Of a stretch of 6,991 bases of DNA, positions 1 to 6,991 are shown piece after piece; position 1 is the first letter of the stretch, and each line of letters starts with the position of its first letter. The notes below the pieces were generated by a model. It had not been told where the DNA came from and did not search any database. It saw only the letters and a program-made list of their open reading frames with translations. Position numbers and translations under genes: made by a program. Source of the stretch: JASJCL01 sp050291585 (GTDB taxonomy: Bacteria > Desulfobacterota > Desulfobacteria > Desulfobacterales > Desulfosarcinaceae). The stretch spans positions 1 to 6,991 of the forward strand of contig JBNKKA010000213.1 in the NCBI GenBank assembly GCA_050291585.1. Direction: 5' to 3'.

Positions 1-21
1 CGGTTTGAGAGAGATCAACAT
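1..21 (-). CDS. Possible start of the gene after clpA (aat candidate), cut by window edge
   Basis: An ATG lies 3 bases after the clpA stop codon on the same strand and opens seven codons (M-L-I-S-L-K-P) before the window ends. Such tight spacing fits a translationally coupled next gene. In many proteobacteria clpS and clpA lie near aat, which encodes the leucyl/phenylalanyl-tRNA-protein transferase that makes N-degrons for ClpS. That is the main reason for naming aat; seven residues cannot prove identity. No Shine-Dalgarno sequence is visible before this ATG, so the real start could also lie outside the window. Confidence 0.3.
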
Positions 22-24
22 TCG

Positions 25-2265
25 TTAGCTGTAGTGGAATATGAGGGCGTTGTCTTCCACGTCAATGAAAACCTTGCCGCCCTTCTCCAACTTGCCGAAG
101 AGGATCTCATCACTGAGAACGTCCTTGATGTCCGTCTGTAGAACGCGCGCCAGTGGGCGTGCGCCGTACCGGGGATCGTGACCCTTCTCGGCCATCCAGA
201 TGCGCGTGGCGTCAGAGTACTCCATCTCCACCTTGCGGGCCGAGAGTTGCTGGGCGAATTCGAGCATGAACTTGTCGACGATCATCTCCATGATGTGACG
301 GCTAAGGGGGTTGAAGGTAATGATGCCGTCCAGCCGATTGCGGAACTCGGGGCTGAAGTACTTCTCAATGGCCTTTTTACCCTTGCCGGTGGAGTCTTCC
401 TTGGGATCACCGAAGCCGATGGTGGGCGCGCTCATCTCGCGGCTGCCGGCGTTGGACGTCATCATGATGATGACGTTGCGGAAGTCGGCCTTTTTGCCGT
501 TGTTGTCCGTCAGAGTAGCGTGATCGAGCACCTGGAGGAGGATATTGAAAAGGTCCGGGTGGGCCTTTTCGATCTCGTCCAACAACAGAACGCTGTAGGG
601 GTGCTTGCGAACGCCGTCGGTGAGGAGCCCGCCCTGGTCGAAGCCGATGTATCCAGGGGGCGCGCCGATGAGTCTGGCCACGGCGTGCTTCTCCATGTAC
701 TCGCTCATATCGAAGCGAATGAACTCCACGCCCAGGTTCAGGGAGACCTGCAAGGCCACCTCAGTCTTGCCGACGCCTGTTGGGCCGGTGAATAAAAAGG
801 AGCCCACGGGTTTTCCGGGGGCGCTCAGGCCGGCGCGAGCGCGTTTGATGGCCGTTGTCAGGGCGGTGATAGCGTCATCCTGCCCGAAAACGACGGTCTT
901 GAGGCTGGTCTCTAAGGTCTCGAGTTTTTCCTTGTCCGGTGTGCTGACGCTGACGGCCGGTATGCGTGCCATCTTGGACACGATCTTTTCGATGTCCGTG
1001 GGATGGATCTTGGTGCGTCTGGAGGAGCCACTCAGGCGCACAAAAGCGCCGGCTTCGTCGATCACGTCGATGGCTTTGTCGGGCAGGAAGCGGTCGTTTA
1101 GGTACTTGGCCGACAGCTCGCACGCCGATTTTAGGCTGGCATCGGTGTAACTGATCTCGTGATGCTCCTCGTAGCGCGAACGCAGCCCCTTGAGGATCTT
1201 GAAGCTGTCCTTGATTGAGGGCTCTATGATGTCGATCTTCTCGAAACGCCGGCTCAGGGCGCGGTCTTTCTCAAAGTGGTTTTTGTACTCCTCGTAGGTG
1301 GTGGAACCGATACAGCGGATCTCGCCGGTGCTGAGCACAGGCTTGAGGATATTGGAGGCATCCATGGAGCCGCCCGAAGTGGCCCCGGCACCCACGATGG
1401 TATGGATCTCGTCGATGAAGAGAATCACGTTTTTGCGTTTTTTTAGTTCGCTGATGACGCCCTTGAGGCGCTGTTCGAAGTCCCCACGGAACTTTGAGCC
1501 CGCCAGCATGCCGCCCAGGTCGAGGCTGTAAATACGCATCTCCTTGAGCAGGTCGGGCACCTCGCCGTTCCAGATGCGCTGCACCAGCCCTTCGGCCATG
1601 GCGGTCTTGCCAACCCCTGGGTCCCCCACGAAAACGGGGTTGTTTTTGCGCCGCCGGCAGAGAACCTGCATGGTGCGCTCCAACTCGAGGCTGCGCCCGA
1701 TGAGGGGATCGTACTTGCCCTCGGCCGCATAGCTGAGCATGTCCACCGTATACTGTTCGAGTGGGCTTTCCTTTTTCTTGGTCTTGTTTTTTTCCGCCGC
1801 GGTGAATCCGCCGCCCTCTGGTTCCACCGACGCAGATGAAGGCGCTTCGTGGGAGATGACGTTGAGGATGTCCAGGCGCGTGATCCCCTGGCCGTTGAGA
1901 AAATAGGCCGCATGGGATTCCTTCTCCAGAAAAATGGAAGCCAGCACATCGCTCACCGCCACCTCGCTCTTTTCGGCTGAGCGTACATGGTTGACGGCGC
2001 GTTGGATAACACGTTGGAAGCCGATGGTCTGCTGGAGAACGTATTCATTGCCCTCCGGAATCACATCGACCTTATCTTTGAAAAAGCCCTCCAGAGACCC
2101 CTTGAGGGAATCGGCATCGCCACCACAATTTTCAATAATATCGATGCCCGCGCGGTCGTGTAAAATGGCATATAGAACATGTTCTATGCTGACATATTCG
2201 TGGCGTCTTTTTTTGGCCTCGCGCACGGCGAAGCCCAGCGTGGCACTGAGTTCTTTGCTGATCAT
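25..2265 (-). CDS. clpA: ATP-dependent Clp protease ATP-binding subunit ClpA
   Basis: ClpA is the AAA+ unfoldase that threads substrates into the ClpP peptidase in the cytoplasm. The 746-residue product matches the family length (about 750). Visible in order: an N-terminal Clp repeat domain (about 1-140) that docks ClpS; a charged linker (about 150-170); first AAA+ module with Walker A GDPGVGKT (214-221), Walker B ILFIDEIH (281-288), pore loop KFRG (258-261) and RALSRRFEK (335-343); second module with Walker A GPTGVGKT (494-501), Walker B LLLDEIEKAHP (560-570) and pore loop GYIG (538-541). An IGF tripeptide (616-618) sits where ClpA carries its ClpP-docking loop, so this is ClpA rather than ClpB. 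The frame stays open upstream to 2355, but that extension lies inside clpS. The chosen ATG begins MISKELSATLG, as expected for ClpA, and lies 4 bases after the clpS stop. A weak AAGAG lies 7 bases before it, so coupling to clpS translation is likely. No clpP is in the window. Confidence 0.97.
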   Translation of the reverse strand: MISKELSATLGFAVREAKKRRHEYVSIEHVLYAILHDRAGIDIIENCGGDADSLKGSLEGFFKDKVDVIPEGNEYVLQQTIGFQRVIQRAVNHVRSAEKSEVAVSDVLASIFLEKESHAAYFLNGQGITRLDILNVISHEAPSSASVEPEGGGFTAAEKNKTKKKESPLEQYTVDMLSYAAEGKYDPLIGRSLELERTMQVLCRRRKNNPVFVGDPGVGKTAMAEGLVQRIWNGEVPDLLKEMRIYSLDLGGMLAGSKFRGDFEQRLKGVISELKKRKNVILFIDEIHTIVGAGATSGGSMDASNILKPVLSTGEIRCIGSTTYEEYKNHFEKDRALSRRFEKIDIIEPSIKDSFKILKGLRSRYEEHHEISYTDASLKSACELSAKYLNDRFLPDKAIDVIDEAGAFVRLSGSSRRTKIHPTDIEKIVSKMARIPAVSVSTPDKEKLETLETSLKTVVFGQDDAITALTTAIKRARAGLSAPGKPVGSFLFTGPTGVGKTEVALQVSLNLGVEFIRFDMSEYMEKHAVARLIGAPPGYIGFDQGGLLTDGVRKHPYSVLLLDEIEKAHPDLFNILLQVLDHATLTDNNGKKADFRNVIIMMTSNAGSREMSAPTIGFGDPKEDSTGKGKKAIEKYFSPEFRNRLDGIITFNPLSRHIMEMIVDKFMLEFAQQLSARKVEMEYSDATRIWMAEKGHDPRYGARPLARVLQTDIKDVLSDEILFGKLEKGGKVFIDVEDNALIFHYS

Positions 2266-2269
2266 GGGA

Positions 2270-2587
2270 TCACTCTTTCTCCATGGTGCACTTGAGAGGG
2301 TGGCCATTCTCGCGGGCCAGCCGCATGACGATGTCAACCTTGGTCTCGGCAACATCGCGGCTGTAGACCCCGCACACCCCCATGCCGCGACGGTGTACGT
2401 TGAACATGATCTGAGTGGCCTCCTCCACGGGCTTATGAAAAACCTGCATGAGAACCTGGATCACAAACTCCATGGTGGTGTAGTCATCGTTGTGCAGGAG
2501 CACCCGATACATGGGCGGTTCCTGGGTCTCGATGTCGTTCGCTTCTAGGACCTCGCCTTCAAGGTCAGGTTTATTGTCCGTCATCAT
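2270..2587 (-). CDS. clpS: ATP-dependent Clp protease adaptor protein ClpS
   Basis: ClpS is the small adaptor that binds proteins with destabilising N-terminal residues (N-degrons) and hands them to ClpA. The product has 105 residues, close to E. coli ClpS (106). It has a flexible acidic N-terminus (1-25) followed by the folded core. Family signatures are present: the N-degron pocket segment NDDYTTMEFV (33-42) with N33, D34, D35 and the gate methionine M39; H65 in NVHRRG; and the C-terminal stretch VAETKV...ARENGHPLKC (79-100), which matches the ClpA-contacting half of the family. The start is a tandem ATG-ATG (2587 or 2584); the choice changes one residue. No good Shine-Dalgarno precedes it. 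It is four bases upstream of clpA, so the two are co-transcribed. Confidence 0.96.
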   Translation of the reverse strand: MMTDNKPDLEGEVLEANDIETQEPPMYRVLLHNDDYTTMEFVIQVLMQVFHKPVEEATQIMFNVHRRGMGVCGVYSRDVAETKVDIVMRLARENGHPLKCTMEKE

Positions 2588-2645
2588 TAATGCGTTTAGC
2601 GTGTTTTTTGAGGCACCTGACGCTTCGGTGTAATGAGCCGGTGCG

Positions 2646-2735
2646 CTAAGTACCTGTTTGGGTATGGGTTTTGGCTGTATGGCCGAGTTTCAACCCTATT
2701 GCCGAAACCATCGCAACTCCATAAAAAATCAACAT
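2646..2735 (-). CDS. Possible 29-residue ORF in the clpS leader, hydrophobic N-terminus
   Basis: ATG to TAG gives 29 residues: a hydrophobic start (MLIFYGVAMVSAIGL) followed by a polar, threonine- and histidine-rich tail ending in TQTGT. AGGA lies just 2 bases before the ATG, closer than usual for ribosome binding. The ATG is only about 10 bases from a candidate -10 element, so a transcript from there would be almost leaderless. The same frame stays open upstream to about 2954 using a TTG start, but that longer frame crosses the promoter candidate and overlaps a better-looking frame, so I do not accept it. I do not recognise the peptide. It may be chance. Confidence 0.15.
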   Translation of the reverse strand: MLIFYGVAMVSAIGLKLGHTAKTHTQTGT

Positions 2736-2744
2736 TTTCCTAAA

Positions 2745-2774
2745 TATATAAGCATCGAACCGGAGCCTTGTAAA
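2745..2774 (-). promoter_or_regulatory. Candidate sigma-70-like promoter for clpS-clpA
   Basis: On the minus strand TTTACA (2774-2769) and TATATA (2750-2745) are 18 bases apart. These match the -35 and -10 consensus at 5 of 6 and 4 of 6 positions. Transcription would start near 2738 and give a leader of about 150 bases before clpS. The distance from the phosphoesterase gene (over 250 bases) supports a separate clpS-clpA transcript. This was judged by eye; no score was computed. Confidence 0.35.
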
Positions 2775-2851
2775 GGTCCAAATCGGCTTACCATGATACC
2801 ATCCACGCCTTCCAGGACGGTGGAAGATGATGTGAATAGATCCGAAAACGG

Positions 2852-3004
2852 CTAATTTTCCTGAAGAAGCATACCTTTGATATCGTCCGCCCCCTGGTGG
2901 AGTTGAGCCCCTTCTTCGAGGAACTCCCTGAAGGAGGGCCCACCGTGTCCACAAACAAAAGCCTTACGGTTGAATCCTTTTTTATGAAAAGACGAACCTT
3001 CTTC
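2852..3004 (-). pseudogene. 50-codon coding-like open frame with no start codon; possible gene remnant
   Basis: Between an in-frame TAA (3007-3005) and a TAG (2854-2852) lies an open frame of 50 codons. Its translation looks like the tail of a real protein: a basic start, then AFVCGHGGPSFREFLEEGA (residues 15-33), then a stretch ending in DDIKGMLLQEN. It has no ATG, GTG or TTG usable as an early start; the only ATG is six codons before the stop. Its frame differs from that of the phosphoesterase upstream, so it is not simple read-through. It could be the 3' end of a decayed gene, a piece reached by frameshifting, or chance. I do not recognise the family. Confidence 0.25.
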
Positions 3005-3023
3005 TTAATGGACGAATCTTGCT

Positions 3024-3509
3024 TTATAGGGCGATTAGCCGGCCATGCACTCGCCCCCCGTTAATCTCCAGTATCCCCACCGAGGCCGGGCTACCATGGC
3101 GCGGAAAGCTGGCGCTGCCGGGGTTGAAATAGAGAATGCCACCACGATCCTCGTTAAAGGGTTGATGGGTGTGACCGCTGATCACTGCCCCAACCCGGGC
3201 GGCTACGGGATCTATATCCATCCGGTCCAGGATATGAAGCGCGTAGAGCGTGATCTCACCCACCTTGAACATATCTGCACTGGGCAACCGTTGCGCCCAG
3301 GAACCGCCGTCCATGTTACCGCGCACGGCCCTCACCGGGGCGATCTTGCGCAGTTCGTCGAGCACACTGGGATGGTCTATATCGCCGGCATGGACGATGC
3401 TTTCCACAGGACCGAAAGCGGTTTCGAGATCGGCGGGCATGTGCCCATGGGTGTCGGAAATCACTCCAACGCGGATAGGGGCTTCAGTCATATTCTGAAT
3501 GGTTCGCAT
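3024..3509 (-). CDS. YfcE/MJ0936-family metallophosphoesterase
   Basis: This is a small calcineurin-like phosphoesterase, a two-metal phosphodiesterase or phosphatase of the YfcE/MJ0936 type, predicted soluble and cytoplasmic. Members cleave model phosphodiesters, but the physiological substrate is generally unknown. The 161 residues carry the metal-site motifs in order: SDTHG (18-22, D19 and H21), AGD (41-43), RGNMD (63-67, N65), a histidine at 92 (LHIL), and SGHTH (111-115, H113 and H115). NPGSASFPR (129-137) is typical of the family. The motif around H92 is LHILDRMDIDP rather than the HG(H/D) form of YfcE, as I recall for a subgroup of the family. The start is uncertain: ATG at 3509 or at 3491 (MTEAPIRVGV), neither with a clear ribosome binding site; an in-frame TGA at 3522-3524 rules out a longer form. 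It follows secA by 85 bases and may be expressed by read-through. Confidence 0.9.
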   Translation of the reverse strand: MRTIQNMTEAPIRVGVISDTHGHMPADLETAFGPVESIVHAGDIDHPSVLDELRKIAPVRAVRGNMDGGSWAQRLPSADMFKVGEITLYALHILDRMDIDPVAARVGAVISGHTHQPFNEDRGGILYFNPGSASFPRHGSPASVGILEINGGRVHGRLIAL

Positions 3510-3527
3510 ATCGCATTTAAATCAAAC

Positions 3528-3594
3528 CAAGCCTCAAGAACCGCTAGCTTGTGCCCGAGGTCGCAATCCATCGGATGTAAGCGGCTCTTGCTTG
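3528..3594 (-). terminator. Long imperfect inverted repeat just after secA
   Basis: Immediately after the secA stop, the minus strand carries CAAGCAAGAGCCGCT (3594-3580), which pairs with AGCGGTTCTTGAGGCTTG (3545-3528). This gives a 10-base-pair stem with one G-U pair, then a 3-base bulge and 5 further pairs. The 34-base loop contains a smaller hairpin (ATCC/GGAT, 3566-3576). The RNA after the stem is only moderately U-rich (GTTTGATTT), so it is not a classic intrinsic terminator. It could be a weak terminator, an RNA-stabilising 3' structure for secA, or an element affecting translation of the next gene, which starts about 20 bases further on. Confidence 0.4.
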
Positions 3595-6123
<2,529 letters not shown>

Positions 6124-6189
6124 GGTCGTCGCGTCGCGCTCCGTTTTGATTTCGCTTTGTGTAATAGGGGAAATGCCGAATTGGGCTGA

Positions 6190-6241
6190 ATCCGGGTAAA
6201 GCTAAAACAATCATCGGGGGTTGGCAAGGGAAAAGCCGGAT
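6190..6241 (-). repeat. Short inverted repeat in the secA leader
   Basis: On the minus strand ATCCGG (6241-6236) and CCGGAT (6195-6190) can pair as a 6-base-pair stem closing a 40-base loop. The loop includes the stop codon of the small ORF that precedes secA. The stem is short and the loop long, so stability alone does not make the case. It is listed because its position between the small ORF and secA would suit a leader RNA structure. Confidence 0.2.
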
Positions 6242-6312
6242 GAAATTGTCAATAGATTGAGTTCTTTAATCTGAGACGATAGACGGCCATCGAGATTCGA
6301 TTGTGTCATCAT
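6211..6312 (-). CDS. Possible 33-residue ORF overlapping the perM-like stop, upstream of secA
   Basis: The stop of the PerM-like gene and a tandem start overlap as TGATGATG (6314-6307). The ORF from the first ATG runs 33 residues and ends in SGFSLANPR, 87 bases before the secA start. AGAGGAG (6327-6321) lies 8 bases upstream, ideal spacing for ribosome binding, although those bases also encode the Leu-Glu-Glu end of the membrane protein and could be coincidental. The peptide is mostly polar with a short hydrophobic patch (LNLLTIS); it has no signal peptide or membrane segment. I do not recognise it. Leader peptides that control secA exist (SecM in E. coli), but this one lacks SecM's export signal and known arrest motif, so such a role is speculation. 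Confidence 0.3.
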   Translation of the reverse strand: MMTQSNLDGRLSSQIKELNLLTISSGFSLANPR

Positions 6313-6991
6313 CAGCGCGGCTCCTCTAATTCGGCCGTCCGGCTCACCATCTGCTGCCGCGTGAACCAGGATTTGATGACCGCATTGATCAGTGTGGCTA
6401 GAGGAATGGCGAAAAACAGACCCAAAAGCCCCCACAATCCACCGAATACGAGCACGGCAACAATGATGGCAATGGGATGTAAATTGATGACTTCCGAGAG
6501 CAGCAGCGGGGCCAAAAGGTTGCCGTCCAATAATTGGATGATGGCATAGGCCACGATTGCCCAGAGGGTCTTGGGGTCTACCCCCCATTGGAAATAGGCG
6601 ATCAGGGCAACCGGCAGAAACATCACGGTCACGCCGATATAGGGAAAGATCACCGAAAGTCCCACGAAAAAGGACAGCAATAGGGAGAAATCCATTCCCA
6701 TAAGGGAGAAAGTCAGGAAACTGATCGCCCAAATAATCAGGAGTTCCCAGCCCTTGCCGCGAACGTAATTGGCGATCTGCAGATTGACTTCCCGCCAGAC
6801 GACACTTGCCAGCGTCAGGTTGTCGGGCAGCAAGCGGGCCAACCAGCCCAAAATCATATCCTTGTCCTTGAGAAGGAAGAAAACCAGGGTGGGTACCAGG
6901 ATAAGGTAGACAATAAGCGAAATCAGGCCCATCACCGATGCCATGGAGAGTGAGAGCATCCGCTTGCCGAAGCTTGTCAAGCCGGAGTTGA
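6312..6991 (-). CDS. AI-2E family transporter (PerM-like membrane protein), N-terminus outside window
   Basis: This is the C-terminal part (about 226 residues) of a PerM/YdiK/TqsA-type polytopic inner-membrane protein; full-length members have around 350. The frame is open to the window edge, so a TTG at 6980 is not the real start. Hydrophobic segments are plain: ISLIVYLILVPTLVFFLL, a run around LLIIWAISFLTFSLMGM and LLLSFFVGLSVIFPYIGV, then VMFLPVALIAYF, and a final pair near the end. The family signature is near the C-terminus: LDGNLLAPLLLSEVINLHPI followed by FGGLWGLLGLFFAIPLA. Family members have been linked to autoinducer-2 export (TqsA) and to sodium/proton antiport, but most are untested, so no substrate is assigned. 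Its stop overlaps the small ORF before secA, so it may be co-transcribed with secA; I saw no terminator in between. Confidence 0.92.
   Translation of the reverse strand, partial: NSGLTSFGKRMLSLSMASVMGLISLIVYLILVPTLVFFLLKDKDMILGWLARLLPDNLTLASVVWREVNLQIANYVRGKGWELLIIWAISFLTFSLMGMDFSLLLSFFVGLSVIFPYIGVTVMFLPVALIAYFQWGVDPKTLWAIVAYAIIQLLDGNLLAPLLLSEVINLHPIAIIVAVLVFGGLWGLLGLFFAIPLATLINAVIKSWFTRQQMVSRTAELEEPR

Larger units (their letters stand above)
2588..3023. other. 436-base gap between phosphoesterase gene and clpS
   Basis: No confidently assigned gene lies here. On the minus strand I see a 50-codon open frame without a start codon, then a candidate promoter and a 29-codon ORF; each has its own entry. 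A 6-base inverted repeat (TTAGCG at 2596-2601 with CGCTAA at 2644-2649) flanks the 42 bases upstream of the clpS leader end, too short to call a terminator. A short direct repeat on the plus strand (GACGAACCTT at 2991-3000, GACGAATCTT at 3011-3020) lies next to the phosphoesterase stop. The stretch 2680-2760 is richer in A+T than the flanking genes, as usual for a promoter region. Confidence 0.6.

Noticed and set aside
178..795. 205-codon open frame on the plus strand
   Set aside because: It is antisense to the second AAA+ module of clpA, with the same kind of shadow composition and no recognisable domain.
2266..2355. Thirty-codon N-terminal extension of clpA
   Set aside because: The extension lies within clpS in another frame, does not resemble ClpA, and the ATG at 2265 gives the expected family N-terminus.
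2646..2954. 102-codon frame starting with TTG on the minus strand
   Set aside because: Its first half overlaps a more protein-like frame in another phase and it spans the clpS promoter candidate. Its Arg/Gly/Pro-rich start looks like an out-of-frame reading.
2984..3064. 26-codon plus-strand ORF starting MKRRTFFLMDES
   Set aside because: There is no ribosome binding site, it runs into the phosphoesterase gene on the opposite strand, and it is short enough to arise by chance.
6247..6252. Perfect TTGACA on the minus strand upstream of secA
   Set aside because: No acceptable -10 hexamer follows at 16-18 bases (sequence there is CCCTTGC-like), so I do not call a promoter from this box alone.
6211..6732. 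173-codon minus-strand frame ending at the small ORF
   Set aside because: Most of it is a second reading phase of the PerM-like gene; only the last 33 codons, after the membrane protein stop, are considered separately.

Overview
The window is a run of housekeeping genes, all transcribed leftward (minus strand). There is no mobile element, CRISPR array, tRNA or rRNA. The proteins point to a Gram-negative proteobacterium-like organism. SecA keeps the C-terminal zinc-binding tail, and ClpS and ClpA are adjacent, possibly followed by the start of a leucyl/phenylalanyl-tRNA-protein transferase gene. The general look of the proteins suggests Desulfobacterota (former Deltaproteobacteria), but this is an impression from family resemblance and was not tested.

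In the direction of transcription (right to left), the window opens with the C-terminal two thirds of an AI-2E/PerM-type membrane protein, cut by the window edge. Its stop codon overlaps the start of a possible 33-residue ORF that lies in the upstream region of secA. Next come secA (842 aa, complete), an 85-base gap with a long imperfect inverted repeat, and a small YfcE/MJ0936-type metallophosphoesterase. A 436-base gap follows, holding a 50-codon open frame with no start codon, a candidate promoter and a possible 29-residue ORF. Then come clpS (105 aa) and clpA (746 aa), only 4 bases apart. An ATG 3 bases after the clpA stop may begin the next gene at the left edge.

The two clear functional blocks are protein export (SecA, the motor that drives preproteins through SecYEG) and regulated proteolysis by the N-degron pathway (ClpS delivers substrates to the ClpA unfoldase, which works with a ClpP encoded elsewhere). 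The metallophosphoesterase and the PerM-like protein have no clear functional tie to these blocks. I found no novel multi-gene system. The points most worth a second look are the small ORF in the secA leader, the start-less coding-like frame before clpS, and the structured secA-phosphoesterase junction.
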